Source of the DNA: Paenibacillus rubinfantis
Lineage (GTDB): Bacteria > Bacillota > Bacilli > Paenibacillales > Paenibacillaceae
Length of the DNA: 64,000 nucleotides
Direction of reading: 5' to 3'
Assembly (NCBI RefSeq): GCF_001486505.1
Contig: NZ_LN909065.1
Coordinates: forward strand, 558,001-622,000
A program made the position numbers and the translations under genes. Below, piece by piece: positions 18,307-26,914 of the stretch. Below the pieces are notes generated by a model, which worked only from the letters and a program-made list of their open reading frames with translations, had not been told where the DNA came from and made no database searches. Numbering within the stretch: position 1 is the stretch's first letter; each line of letters opens with the position of its first letter.

Positions 18307-20922
18307 TTATTCTTCAAATCTTCCATAGAAGGCGTCGCGGTATACTTCGGCCAGCTCGCTAACCAGCGGCAGCTTCGGATTCGCCGTTGTACATTGGTCT
18401 TCGAATGCACGGTCCGCCAGGTAATCAACACGCGATTCGAAATCCTTCGGATCGAAGCCAAGCTCCTGGAACGTTTCCGGAATTCCCAGCTTCTTGTTCA
18501 GGTCGCGGATCGCTTTGATCAAGCTCTTTACGCCTTCTTCCGTTGTGCGTGCCGGCAGACCCAGGATGCGGGCGATTTCTGCGTACCGCTCGTCAGCCAC
18601 GAAGTTCGTGTATTTCGGCCATGCGGCGAATTTCGTTGGTTTCTTCGCATTGTAGCGGATGACGTGCGGCATCAGGATCGCATTGGTGCGTCCATGTGCC
18701 GTATGGTATTGACCACCCCATTTATGCGCCAAGCTGTGGTTGATGCCGAGGAACGCGTTGGCGAACGCCATCCCTGCGAGCGTCGAAGCGTTGTGCATTT
18801 TCTCGCGGGCCAGCTTGTCGCCGGTCAGCGCCGATTTCTCCAGGTATTGGAATACCAGCTGAATCGCTTTGATCGCCAAACCGTCCGTATAGTCGTTCGC
18901 CATGACCGAAACGTAAGCTTCGATCGCATGGGTCAGCACGTCCATACCCGTGTCGGCTACAGCCACTTTCGGCAAGCTGTATACGAACTCAGGATCGATG
19001 ATTGCTACGTCTGGCGTCAACTCGTAATCGGCCAGCGGGTATTTCGTGTTGCCGTTGATTTTATCCGTAATTACCGCAAACGAGGTGACTTCGGAACCGG
19101 TACCCGACGTTGTCGGAATCGCAACGAATTTCGCTTTTTGACCCAGACGTGGGTATTTATAGATCCGTTTACGGATATCCATGAATTTTTGCTTCAGGTT
19201 ATGGAAGTCGGTATCCGGATATTCATAGAACAGCCACATGCCTTTCGCAGCATCCATCGGCGAACCGCCGCCCAAGGCGATGATGCAGTCCGGTTGGAAC
19301 TTGGCCATCAGCTCGGTACCGCGTTCGACTGTCGTAGTCGACGGATCCGGTTCAACGTCCGAGAAGACTTCGATGGCAACCGGCGTTTGGCGTTGGCGCA
19401 GATAGTGCTCAACTCTTTCGACATAACCGAGCTTCACCATCATTGGGTCGGTAACGATCAGCACGCGGGAAATGTCCGGCATTTTGGCCAGGTATTGCGT
19501 CGAGTTTTTCTCAAAGTAGATTTTGCTAGGCACTTTAAACCATTGCATATTCACGGTACGACGATTCACCCTTTTCACGTTGATCAGATTGATTGCGGTG
19601 ACGTTCGACGAAGTCGAGTTACGACCGTACGATCCGCAGCCCAGCGTCAGCGACGGCAGGTTCGTGTTGTAGATGTCGCCGATACCGCCCTGCGAGGATG
19701 GTTGGTTTACCAGGATCCGGCAAGTTGGCAGCTTATCCGAGAATTTTTGGATCACTTCTTCATTGTTCGAATGAATGACCGAGGAGTGACCCATACCGCC
19801 GAATTGAACGACTTCCAAGGCACGTTCGATCCCTTGTTCCGCGTTTTTCACTTTGTAGCAAGCGAGCACCGGGCTCAGCTTCTCAGCGGACAACGGGAAT
19901 TTCGGGCCAACGCCGTCGATTTCGGCTACGAGAATTTTCGTTCCAGCCGGGACATCGATCCCGCACATTTCTGCGATTTTTACGGCCGGTTGGCCTACGA
20001 TCGCAGGGTTCACTGCACATTTATCGGCAATGATGGCGCCTGCGGTCAGCTTGGCAGCTTCGTCTTTATTTACGAAATAACAGCCGTTGGCGATCATTTT
20101 CTTCTTCACTTGGTCAAAAATCGGCTCTTCGATAATTACCGCTTGCTCGGATGCACAAATCATACCGTTGTCGAACGTTTTGGACAGAATCAGGTCGTTA
20201 ACCGCTTGATCCAGATCAGCGCTCTTCTCAATGAAGCAAGGTACGTTACCAGGGCCAACGCCAAGGGCCGGTTTTCCGCAGCTATAAGCGGCTTTTACCA
20301 TCGCGGAACCGCCGGTAGCCAGGATGCAAGCCACGTCCGGGTGATTCATCAGCGCGTTCGTGCGGTCCATGGAAGGATTTTCGATCCATTGGATACAGTC
20401 CGCAGGTGCCCCGTGTTTAACGGCAGCTTCGAGCAATATTTTAGCGGCTTCCGTGCTGCAGGCTTGAGCGGATGGATGGAAACCGAAGATGATCGGGTTG
20501 CGTGTTTTGATGGCGATCAGAGATTTAAAGATGGTGGTCGACGTTGGGTTCGTGACCGGGGTAATCCCCATGATGATCCCAACCGGCTCGGCGATTTTTT
20601 GGAAGCTGTCGTAAGGATTGTCTTCGATGACGCCTACCGTTTTGTCGTACTTGATGCTGTGCCAGATATACTCGGTCGCAAACATGTTCTTAATGATTTT
20701 GTCCTCGTACACCCCGCGGCCGGTTTCTTCAATCGCCAGTTTTGCAAGATGCATGTGTTTGTCGAGCCCTGCCAAAGCCATAGCTTGCACGATGTTGTCG
20801 ATTTGCTCTTGATCCATGCTCATGAATGCTTCGGATGCTTTCTTCGCTTTGTCAATCAAGGTCTGAATGTAATCTTGTGCGGTTGCCTGTGCTTTTGGAG
20901 CCACTTCGTTTTTAACGGCCAT
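18307..20922 (-). CDS. adhE: Bifunctional acetaldehyde-CoA/alcohol dehydrogenase
   Basis: About 871 residues from MAVKNEVAP (ATG 20920-20922); AGGAGG is 9 nt before this ATG and abuts the in-frame ATG upstream, which decides the start. The N-terminal aldehyde dehydrogenase half has the catalytic Cys in MICASEQAV; the C-terminal iron alcohol dehydrogenase half has GGGSPMDAAK and metal-binding histidines in HSLAHKWGGQYHTAHG. It reduces acetyl-CoA to ethanol and regenerates NAD+ during fermentation. It runs in the same direction as pflB but has its own Fnr-controlled promoter and terminator. Confidence 0.98.
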   Translation of the reverse strand: MAVKNEVAPKAQATAQDYIQTLIDKAKKASEAFMSMDQEQIDNIVQAMALAGLDKHMHLAKLAIEETGRGVYEDKIIKNMFATEYIWHSIKYDKTVGVIEDNPYDSFQKIAEPVGIIMGITPVTNPTSTTIFKSLIAIKTRNPIIFGFHPSAQACSTEAAKILLEAAVKHGAPADCIQWIENPSMDRTNALMNHPDVACILATGGSAMVKAAYSCGKPALGVGPGNVPCFIEKSADLDQAVNDLILSKTFDNGMICASEQAVIIEEPIFDQVKKKMIANGCYFVNKDEAAKLTAGAIIADKCAVNPAIVGQPAVKIAEMCGIDVPAGTKILVAEIDGVGPKFPLSAEKLSPVLACYKVKNAEQGIERALEVVQFGGMGHSSVIHSNNEEVIQKFSDKLPTCRILVNQPSSQGGIGDIYNTNLPSLTLGCGSYGRNSTSSNVTAINLINVKRVNRRTVNMQWFKVPSKIYFEKNSTQYLAKMPDISRVLIVTDPMMVKLGYVERVEHYLRQRQTPVAIEVFSDVEPDPSTTTVERGTELMAKFQPDCIIALGGGSPMDAAKGMWLFYEYPDTDFHNLKQKFMDIRKRIYKYPRLGQKAKFVAIPTTSGTGSEVTSFAVITDKINGNTKYPLADYELTPDVAIIDPEFVYSLPKVAVADTGMDVLTHAIEAYVSVMANDYTDGLAIKAIQLVFQYLEKSALTGDKLAREKMHNASTLAGMAFANAFLGINHSLAHKWGGQYHTAHGRTNAILMPHVIRYNAKKPTKFAAWPKYTNFVADERYAEIARILGLPARTTEEGVKSLIKAIRDLNKKLGIPETFQELGFDPKDFESRVDYLADRAFEDQCTTANPKLPLVSELAEVYRDAFYGRFEE

Positions 20923-20981
20923 CTCTCTCATCCTCCTAAGATTTATTAAGGATTTGCCTGCAAATAACGGGTGATATTACT

Positions 20982-20997
20982 CGTGAAAATTTTCACT
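20982..20997. promoter_or_regulatory. Promoter-proximal Fnr-like box upstream of adhE
   Basis: CGTGAAAATTTTCACT keeps the GTGA-N6-TCAC core. It lies 60 nt before the adhE start and downstream of the proposed adhE transcription start, so it could act as a second, repressing or auxiliary site. Confidence 0.5.
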
Positions 20998-21043
20998 TGC
21001 AAGCCTGCCCTTACGAAGCTTGTGCGCTTCTCTTTATGTCTTG

Positions 21044-21115
21044 ATCATAGCACAGGGTTTTGTCTTTGTATAGTGAATTTTTTCACATACTTTAAAAAAG
21101 TTGAAAGTTTTCACT
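21044..21115 (-). promoter_or_regulatory. adhE promoter with Fnr box
   Basis: A -10 TATGAT is at 21044-21049 on the minus strand. An Fnr box AGTGAATTTTTTCACA at 21072-21087 is centred about 42.5 nt before the predicted start. A weaker half-matching site (TTGAAAGTTTTCACT region) is at about 21100-21115. Confidence 0.68.
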
Positions 21116-21231
21116 TGCCATGATTTTATTTTCATATATACTTTACAATGTGCGGAAAATCCGACATTCTTTTTTTTGGGGAATAGCCCTTTATCTTGCG
21201 CCTCGTATAGCGCATTTCTACGATTCAACAA

Positions 21232-21313
21232 AGTGAATTTTCTCACAATGTTGAAATTTCGACACTTTTTCAGGCTTTACAGCCCCCAAAAAATCAAAAA
21301 AACGTTATATAAT
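21232..21313 (+). promoter_or_regulatory. fnr promoter region with Fnr box
   Basis: AGTGAATTTTCTCACA (21232-21247) matches the Fnr core, and a TATAAT lies at 21308-21313, 46 nt before the fnr start. The box is about 80 nt upstream of the implied start, outside the class II position, so autoregulation is possible but weaker evidence than for pflB or nirB. Confidence 0.55.
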
Positions 21314-21358
21314 TAATTTAAAATTTTCAGAAAAATTTGGAGTACAAAGGGGAAATCG

Positions 21359-22078
21359 ATGATGAGTGAAATTGTAAATGCCACCCTACCCCGCGGTAAT
21401 ACGAGCTGTTTTACAGAGCAGAACTTCAATCGCCTACTCGTTACGATGAAAGACAAGGCCTACCCCGAGGGGACGCATTTATTCTGGGAAGGTGACTTTT
21501 CCGATAAACTGTTCTACATCAAACGCGGCCGCGTGAAGTTGACGAAATCGACGGATGAAGGCAAAGAACTGATCCTGTACATGTACGGACGCGGCGACAT
21601 GGTCGGTCAGGCTGACCCGTTCTTTAGCTCGAAGCACAGCTTTACCGCCGAGGTCATCGAAGACTGCGAAATTGGGGTCATCGAGCAGAAGGATCTGGAG
21701 ATCATGATCTGCCAGCATTGCGATTTCGCCATCGATTTCATGAAATGGATGGGTATTCATCACCGACTGACGCAAACCAAATTCCGCGATTTGATGATGT
21801 ACGGCAAACCGGGCGCTCTTTGCTCGACGTTAATCCGCCTCAGCAATACGTACGGCGAACAACATGGAGACACGATTCTGATTAACAAGAAAATCACCCA
21901 CACCGACTTGTCCAACATGATCGGGGCTACGCGCGAGAGCGTGAACCGTATGCTGAGCGACCTGCGCAAGAAGGACGCACTGGAATACGAAAACGGCATG
22001 ATCGTGATCAAAGACCTCGTCATGCTGCAGGATATTTGCCACTGCGAGCTGTGCCCGAACGAAATTTGCCGCATTTAA
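21359..22078 (+). CDS. fnr: Fnr, oxygen-sensing Crp/Fnr-family regulator
   Basis: 239 residues with AAAGGGG before the tandem ATGATG start. An N-terminal cyclic-nucleotide-type beta roll is followed by a helix-turn-helix (THTDLSNMIGATRESVNRMLSDL). The C-terminus carries cysteines 227, 229, 232 and 237; the C-x2-C-x4-C spacing equals that of the [4Fe-4S]-binding C-terminus of Bacillus subtilis Fnr, unlike the N-terminal cluster of E. coli FNR. It should activate the boxes found before pflB, adhE, nirB, ric and hmp when oxygen is absent. It is divergent from adhE and has its own terminator. Confidence 0.95.
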   Translation: MMSEIVNATLPRGNTSCFTEQNFNRLLVTMKDKAYPEGTHLFWEGDFSDKLFYIKRGRVKLTKSTDEGKELILYMYGRGDMVGQADPFFSSKHSFTAEVIEDCEIGVIEQKDLEIMICQHCDFAIDFMKWMGIHHRLTQTKFRDLMMYGKPGALCSTLIRLSNTYGEQHGDTILINKKITHTDLSNMIGATRESVNRMLSDLRKKDALEYENGMIVIKDLVMLQDICHCELCPNEICRI

Positions 22079-22121
22079 TCGGCGGCAGCTTTCGCCATAT
22101 AGACAGGAGCTCCAGCTTATC

Positions 22122-22153
22122 GAACCGTCCCTTTCTGATCGGGCGGTTTTTTG
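22122..22153 (+). terminator. fnr terminator
   Basis: Stem AACCGTCCC / CGGGCGGTT with an eight-base loop followed by TTTTTT on the plus strand, 45 nt after the fnr stop. Confidence 0.85.
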
Positions 22154-22178
22154 CTTTGTTCTTTTTGACACGCAAAAC

Positions 22179-22216
22179 ATCCCCAAGCCGCATCTCTACC
22201 CGATCGACTTGGGGAT
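22179..22216 (-). terminator. Terminator of the nirC-type gene
   Basis: 9-bp inverted repeat ATCCCCAAG/CTTGGGGAT, followed on the minus transcript by GTTTTG. It lies 20 nt past the stop at 22236 and is convergent with the fnr terminator. Confidence 0.72.
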
Positions 22217-22235
22217 TCAGTGCAAATTAAGCGCC

Positions 22236-23018
22236 CTATGCCTTCTTGCGAACGGGCGAAATAAACCAGTAAGCCATACCGACGAATACCGCACCACCCA
22301 CCATATTACCCAACGTGACCGGCACCATGTTATGCAGCCAACCGGCGATCGTAACCGTATCCGGATGATTCGGCAGCAGCAGCGACAGGCTAAGCAGGGT
22401 CATATTAGCCACGCTATGCTCGTAGCCGCTGGCGATAAACGCATAGAGACACCACCAGATCAGAACGAGCTTGGCGATATCCTCCTTGGCCCGGTTCGCC
22501 ATCCACAGCGCGAGGCACACGAGCCAGTTACATAGAATCCCGCGAAAAAACAGCTCCGTCACCGGGGCCCCCATCTTCTTCGCCGAAGCGGCAAAGATCA
22601 AATGCTCCGGCGCGGCCGTCTTGAACAAGCCGCTGCCGACGATCAGCAGGCAAAGCACTAGCGCGCCCGCCAGATTGCCAAGAAATACGAGCGTCCAGTT
22701 CTTCGCCGTATCTCCCACCGTCGTCCGCTTCGCGAGTGTGCTTGCTGTAAAAAACATATTGTTACCGGTAAACAGCTCGGATCCGGCGAACACTACCAGC
22801 GTCAGGGCGAGACCAAAGGACATCCCCATTAGCATCGTCTGATACGGTGATTTAACCGCCGCCAGCGGCCCGCCGATGCTGAAGATTAAGATAATACCTA
22901 GCCCGACATATGCTCCTGCCAACATCGCCGATACGAGATATCTCGGCAAGCTTTCGTTCATCTTTTCCTTCTTCTTGACCGCCGCTTCCACAATGGCTTC
23001 TACATTAGGTGTAAACAT
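22236..23018 (-). CDS. nirC: Formate/nitrite transporter family channel (NirC or FocA type)
   Basis: About 260 residues from the ATG at 23016-23018 (MFTPNVEAIVEAAVKKKEKM), with GGGGAGGAG at the right distance. The protein has the family's six membrane spans, the LFTGNNMFF signature and the GNLAGA helix-break region. These channels pass formate or nitrite. The nitrite reductase genes nirBD lie just upstream on the same strand, favouring nitrite, while pfl 4 kb away leaves formate possible. An IS200-type element lies between it and nirD, so it may have lost read-through from nirB. Confidence 0.88.
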   Translation of the reverse strand: MFTPNVEAIVEAAVKKKEKMNESLPRYLVSAMLAGAYVGLGIILIFSIGGPLAAVKSPYQTMLMGMSFGLALTLVVFAGSELFTGNNMFFTASTLAKRTTVGDTAKNWTLVFLGNLAGALVLCLLIVGSGLFKTAAPEHLIFAASAKKMGAPVTELFFRGILCNWLVCLALWMANRAKEDIAKLVLIWWCLYAFIASGYEHSVANMTLLSLSLLLPNHPDTVTIAGWLHNMVPVTLGNMVGGAVFVGMAYWFISPVRKKA

Positions 23019-23194
23019 TTTGGCTCCTCCCCAATTTCTGCTTACAAGCTTCAATCATAACCACCCGTCCAACGGGTGGTTTGCTCTTGGGGTATAACCC
23101 CCTGTTACCAAACTGCGCCTAAAGACGCCAGCCTGACAACATGGTTGTTCAGGCTCAATGTAATTTGTCACCTTCACTCACCCGTTAAACGGGT

Positions 23195-23668
23195 TTATTT
23201 CTTTTTGCTGCTATTACTGCTAAACGGATCTTCGTATTCTTTTACACTCAATTTATCTATGGCTTGGTCGTGTGCTTCTTGTTCACGAATGTATTTGGCT
23301 ACTGTGGCTTCATTTAGGCCTACTGTACTCACATAATAGCCCTCTGCCCAAAATTTTCGATTCCCATATTTGTACTTCAGTTGGGCATGCTTTTCAAAGA
23401 CCATCAGCGAGCTTTTCCCCTTTAGGTATCCCATGAACGATGCTACCGATATCTTTGGTGGAATCGCGACCAGCATGTGCACATGATCTGGCATCATGTG
23501 ACCTTCTAAAATTTCCACCCCCTTGTATTTACATAGACGTTTGAATATTTCGATCAAATCTTTTCTCACTTGATTGTAGATCTCTTTCCGTCTATACTTC
23601 GGGGTGAACACAATGTGGTATTTACACATCCACTTTGTGTGAGCTAGACTGTAATTCTTGTTTGCCAT
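23195..23668 (-). CDS. tnpA: IS200-type transposase (Y1 HUH single-strand transposase)
   Basis: 157 residues, intact. The HUH metal-binding motif is in DHVHMLVAIPP and the catalytic Tyr in NEATVAKYIREQE near residue 125. These enzymes cut and join single-stranded DNA at hairpin-marked ends without duplicating the target. The C-terminal tail is Lys/Ser-rich and seems to lie outside the conserved fold. Its ribosome binding site (AAAGGAA) is inside the stem-loop at 23671-23725. Confidence 0.95.
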   Translation of the reverse strand: MANKNYSLAHTKWMCKYHIVFTPKYRRKEIYNQVRKDLIEIFKRLCKYKGVEILEGHMMPDHVHMLVAIPPKISVASFMGYLKGKSSLMVFEKHAQLKYKYGNRKFWAEGYYVSTVGLNEATVAKYIREQEAHDQAIDKLSVKEYEDPFSSNSSKKK

Positions 23669-23670
23669 CT

Positions 23671-23725
23671 AAGACCATTCCTTTCATTTTGAGCCTGAAC
23701 ATCTCAATTTTATCGGAATGGTCTT
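23671..23725 (-). promoter_or_regulatory. Leader stem-loop that can hide the tnpA ribosome binding site
   Basis: AAGACCATTCC (23671-23681) and GGAATGGTCTT (23715-23725) form a perfect 11-bp stem directly upstream of the tnpA ATG. The ribosome binding site falls in the stem on the minus transcript. In IS200 such a 5' hairpin is known to block translation and keep transposition rare. Confidence 0.72.
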
Positions 23726-23810
23726 GTTGGTCAAACCCTAGGTCCCTCCACCCGCATAGCGGGTGGTTTTTTGTTTCGCACGCTTCGCGAGCTCAACCGG
23801 CTAAAGCCGC

Positions 23811-23843
23811 AAAAAAAGCGCGGCGACCTTCCGATCACCGCGC
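23811..23843 (-). terminator. nirBD terminator
   Basis: Stem GCGCGG/CCGCGC with further inner pairs and seven A residues at 23811-23817 giving a U-tract on the minus transcript. It is 15 nt past the nirD stop, so transcription of nirBD would largely end before the IS and nirC. Confidence 0.87.
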
Positions 23844-23857
23844 CGGCATTCGCCGCG

Positions 23858-24205
23858 TTACACTTGCTGCAGCTCGGCTGCGGCAATGAAAACTTGCCCG
23901 TTCTCCACCTTCACCGGAACCATCGCTACCTGTCCCGTATCCGGGGCTTGAACAAGCCCGGTGGTCAGGTCGATTTTCCAGTCGTACAACGGATCATACA
24001 GATAATGACCCGAAACGATGCCCTCGGCCAGCGGTCCGCCCTTCGGATGTGGATTTTGGTTCAGCGCCGCAAAAATGCGGCTGTCCGACGTGCGGAACAC
24101 GGCGATCGATAGGCCGCCCAGCTCCACAACGCGTCCGATCTGTGGCAGAAAATCCTCCAAGGCGCCAACCGGGTAGAACGTTTCGCCGTTCATCTCCATT
24201 TTCAT
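23858..24205 (-). CDS. nirD: Nitrite reductase (NADH) small subunit
   Basis: 115 residues with a Rieske-like fold (ALNQNPHPKGGPLAEGIV, YDPLYDWKIDLTTG). The cysteines of a true Rieske cluster are absent, as in E. coli NirD, so it should not bind 2Fe-2S. It partners NirB in assimilating or detoxifying nitrite to ammonium in the cytoplasm. It follows nirB with a 33-nt gap and is co-transcribed from the Fnr-boxed nirB promoter. Confidence 0.93.
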   Translation of the reverse strand: MKMEMNGETFYPVGALEDFLPQIGRVVELGGLSIAVFRTSDSRIFAALNQNPHPKGGPLAEGIVSGHYLYDPLYDWKIDLTTGLVQAPDTGQVAMVPVKVENGQVFIAAAELQQV

Positions 24206-24238
24206 TGCTCCATAACCCCTTTCGCTTTAAACGTTGTG

Positions 24239-26674
24239 TTACAGCTGGTTGCTCATTTCCAACGAATGATACAATTTGCCGCGTTGCTCATCGTCGTTCA
24301 GTACTTTTTTCCAAGGATCCGTCACTTGCTTCAAGGCAAATTCAATCCGTTCCATTAGTGCTTTGCGGTTCTCGAGATTGTCGACCACGACCGAGCGGAT
24401 GTGTTCAAGGCCCAACCGTTCTACCCACTCCGACGTTCTCTCCAAGTAGTTGCCGGTTTCGCGGTAATACTGCATAATTGCACCGCACAGCTCGATCAGT
24501 TCCTCATCGGTTTTCACCTTGCACAGCGAATCTGCTAACCGCGCCTTGATCCCGCCGTTGCCGCCGATAAAGATTTCCCAACCGCCGTCGTTACCGACGA
24601 TGCCGATATCCTTCGTACACGATTCGGCGCAGTTCCGTGGACAGCCGTTGACCGCCATCTTAAATTTGGCCGGGAAGTCAAGCCGCTCGAACTTGCGTTC
24701 CAGCAGCGCGCCCATCCCCATCGAATCCTGGGTGCCGAAGCGACAGAATTGCGAGCCCACACATGTTTTGACGGTACGCAGCGATTTCGCGTAAGCATAA
24801 CCTGACGGCATATCCAGCTCCGCCCACACGTTAGGCAGATCCTCTTTCTTCACACCGATCAGATCAAGCCGCTGACCGCCTGTGACCTTAACCACTTTGA
24901 CATCGTATTTCAGGGAGACATCCGCGATTTTCTTCAGATCTTCCGGCGTCGTTACGCCGCCGTACATCCGCGGCACCACCGTATACGTACCGTCCTTTTG
25001 AATGTTGGCGTTCATCCGTTCGTTGACGAAACGCGAAGCCTTCTCATCCTCATGCGTATCCGGATAGATCATACCCAAATAGTAGTTGATGGCCGGCCGA
25101 CACTTCGAGCAGCCTTCCGGCTGCGACCATCCAAGCACGTTCATGACCTCTTTGGTGGTTTGCAGTCCTTTCGCCTTGATCTCCGCCACGATCTCGTCGC
25201 GACTGAGCGTAGTACAACCGCAGATGCCCTGCTTTGCCGTTTGCGTAAAGCCGTCACCAAGCACATATTGCAGGATTTGCTCGACGACCGGTTTACAGCC
25301 GCCGCAAGAACGGGTCGCCCCGGTGCTAGCCTTGATCTCGTCCACCGTGGTCATGCCCCGGTTCACCACGCAATCGACGATCGTACCTTTGGTGACCCCG
25401 TTACATCCGCAAACAATCTCCTCATCGCTCATCGTTTCGACCGAAGCCTTCTTCTTGCCTCCGCCGCCGCAGCAGCCGCCGCCCATCAGCGACTCGTACA
25501 ACTCGTCGGTCATTTCTGCGCCTTGCTTAATCAGCTTCTGCAGCTCGGCCGAATCCGAGATGTCGCCGAACAACACCGATCCTACCAGCTTGCCGTCCTT
25601 CAGCAGGATTTTCTTATACGTGCGTTTCCAATCGTCCTTGCTGGCGATCACCGTATGTTCCGGCCCGTCGATAAATTCGCCGGTGGAGAATACATCCACG
25701 CCGGAAATCTTCAGCTTGGTCGATACGACCGAGCCTTCATAAGGAGCGGTGTCCACGCCGCTGATATGCTTCGCCATCACGATCCCCTGTTCGAACAACG
25801 GTGCCACCAGGCCGTAGCAGATCCCGCGATGCTCGGTGCATTCACCCACCGAATAGACGCCTTCCAGCGAGGTTTGCATGTAGTCGTTCACCACGATCCC
25901 GCGGTTCACTTCCATGCCGCTGGCTTTGGCGACGGCAACGTTGGGTTTGATCCCAACAGCCATCACGACAAACTCTGCCTCTAACTCGGTGCCATCGGCA
26001 AAGCGCAGGCCGCTGACCCGGCGGTCGCCAAGCAGCTCCGTCGTTTGCGCGCCCATCTTAAACTTGATGCCTTGCCGCTCAAGCTCCGCCTTCAGCATGC
26101 CGGCCGCTTGATGATCCAACTGGCGTTCCATCAAGTCTTCCATCAAATGCACAACCGTAACGTCCATCCCCAATTGCACAAGCCCTTTAGCCGCTTCCAA
26201 ACCAAGCAATCCACCGCCGATGACCGCCGCCTTCTTGCAGGTTTTCGCCGCCTCCAGCATTTGCTCGCAGTCCGCGATATCGCGGAAACCAACAACCCCT
26301 TCTTTATCGCTGCCCGGAATCGGCAAAATAAACGAAGTGGAGCCGGTAGCGATCAGCACCTTGTCATAAGGAATGCGTTGCCCGCCTTCAGCCACCACCT
26401 CTTTGGCTTCGCTGTCGATCCGCTCGACCGTTGTTCCCATGTGCAAGGTAATGCCGTTGTCGTGATACCAATTCAAATCGTTTAGCACGATGTCATCCAT
26501 CGTCTTGCTGCCTTCCAGCACGTACGACAACATAATCCGGTTATAGTTCGGATGCGGCTCGCTTCCGAATACCGTAATGTCAAATTTCGTAGTCAGCTTC
26601 AGGATTTGCTCCACCGCGCTGATGCCGGCCATCCCATTCCCGATCACGACTAGTTTCTCTCTGTCAGTACCCAT
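24239..26674 (-). CDS. nirB: Nitrite reductase (NADH) large subunit
   Basis: About 811 residues from the ATG at 26672-26674 (MGTDREKLVVIGNGMAG), chosen because GGAGGAGG precedes it and the FAD-binding GxGxxG is near the start. Domains: FAD/NAD oxidoreductase about 1-400; two bacterioferritin-associated-ferredoxin-like [2Fe-2S] modules (CGCNGVTKG..CGGC; CGCTTLSRD..CSKC); a ferredoxin-like half domain; and the siroheme/[4Fe-4S] domain with CVGSQFCRFG and GCPRNCAESC. It reduces nitrite to ammonium with NADH. The ferredoxin tandem is typical of long NirB/NasD proteins. Confidence 0.96.
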   Translation of the reverse strand: MGTDREKLVVIGNGMAGISAVEQILKLTTKFDITVFGSEPHPNYNRIMLSYVLEGSKTMDDIVLNDLNWYHDNGITLHMGTTVERIDSEAKEVVAEGGQRIPYDKVLIATGSTSFILPIPGSDKEGVVGFRDIADCEQMLEAAKTCKKAAVIGGGLLGLEAAKGLVQLGMDVTVVHLMEDLMERQLDHQAAGMLKAELERQGIKFKMGAQTTELLGDRRVSGLRFADGTELEAEFVVMAVGIKPNVAVAKASGMEVNRGIVVNDYMQTSLEGVYSVGECTEHRGICYGLVAPLFEQGIVMAKHISGVDTAPYEGSVVSTKLKISGVDVFSTGEFIDGPEHTVIASKDDWKRTYKKILLKDGKLVGSVLFGDISDSAELQKLIKQGAEMTDELYESLMGGGCCGGGGKKKASVETMSDEEIVCGCNGVTKGTIVDCVVNRGMTTVDEIKASTGATRSCGGCKPVVEQILQYVLGDGFTQTAKQGICGCTTLSRDEIVAEIKAKGLQTTKEVMNVLGWSQPEGCSKCRPAINYYLGMIYPDTHEDEKASRFVNERMNANIQKDGTYTVVPRMYGGVTTPEDLKKIADVSLKYDVKVVKVTGGQRLDLIGVKKEDLPNVWAELDMPSGYAYAKSLRTVKTCVGSQFCRFGTQDSMGMGALLERKFERLDFPAKFKMAVNGCPRNCAESCTKDIGIVGNDGGWEIFIGGNGGIKARLADSLCKVKTDEELIELCGAIMQYYRETGNYLERTSEWVERLGLEHIRSVVVDNLENRKALMERIEFALKQVTDPWKKVLNDDEQRGKLYHSLEMSNQL

Positions 26675-26749
26675 GTTCGTAATGCCTCCTCCAATAATTA
26701 CCTTGATCTCTAACTCTCCACGATAGTTCAATTTTTAAGTGATGAACCT

Positions 26750-26792
26750 AGTATATATTTTAAATTGTAGGTACCTTGTGATTACATTCACA
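26750..26792 (-). promoter_or_regulatory. nirB promoter with class II Fnr box
   Basis: A perfect Fnr box TGTGATTACATTCACA at 26777-26792 and a -10 TATACT at 26750-26755 on the minus strand. The box centre is 41.5 nt before a start placed 7 nt past the -10. A degenerate second box lies at 26799-26814. Confidence 0.75.
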
Positions 26793-26851
26793 TTAATTGT
26801 GAAAGTTTGAACAAAGTTTTGTCATAACTATTTGGGGAAACCTATTGAAAT

Positions 26852-26888
26852 AAAAAAAATCCGCCCCGGTAATAACCGGGATGCGGAT
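26852..26888 (-). terminator. Terminator of the two-domain lipoprotein gene
   Basis: Stem AATCCGC..CCCGG / CCGGG..GCGGATT with eight A residues at 26852-26859 giving a U-tract on the minus transcript, 27 nt past the stop at 26915. Confidence 0.9.
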
Positions 26889-26914
26889 TCCATCCAAAAA
26901 ATTTCTCATTCGCA

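Larger units (their letters stand above)
23059..23770 (-). mobile_element. IS200-type insertion sequence (IS200/IS605 family, tnpA only)
   Basis: About 710 bp, the usual IS200 size. Each end has a small hairpin of nearly the same sequence: CCACCCGT..ACGGGTGG at 23061-23079 and CCACCCGC..GCGGGTGG at 23748-23766, the type of end structure recognised as single-stranded DNA by Y1 transposases. A third hairpin (CCCGTTAAACGGG, near 23180) follows the tnpA stop. No tnpB is present. An 11-bp subterminal inverted pair TGTTCAGGCTC/GAGCCTGAACA lies at 23146-23156 and 23691-23701. Exact cleavage points are not determined. It splits nirC from nirBD. Confidence 0.85.

Noticed and set aside
18271..20949. 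892-residue open frame on the plus strand opposite adhE
   Set aside because: It is the mirror frame of adhE, which has clear domains, a ribosome site and Fnr promoter. The antisense frame is rich in Arg/His/Phe and shows no domain or start signal; codon bias keeps it open.
21034..21246. 70-residue frame between adhE and fnr on the minus strand
   Set aside because: It runs through the AT-rich promoter region with several Fnr boxes and lacks a ribosome site.
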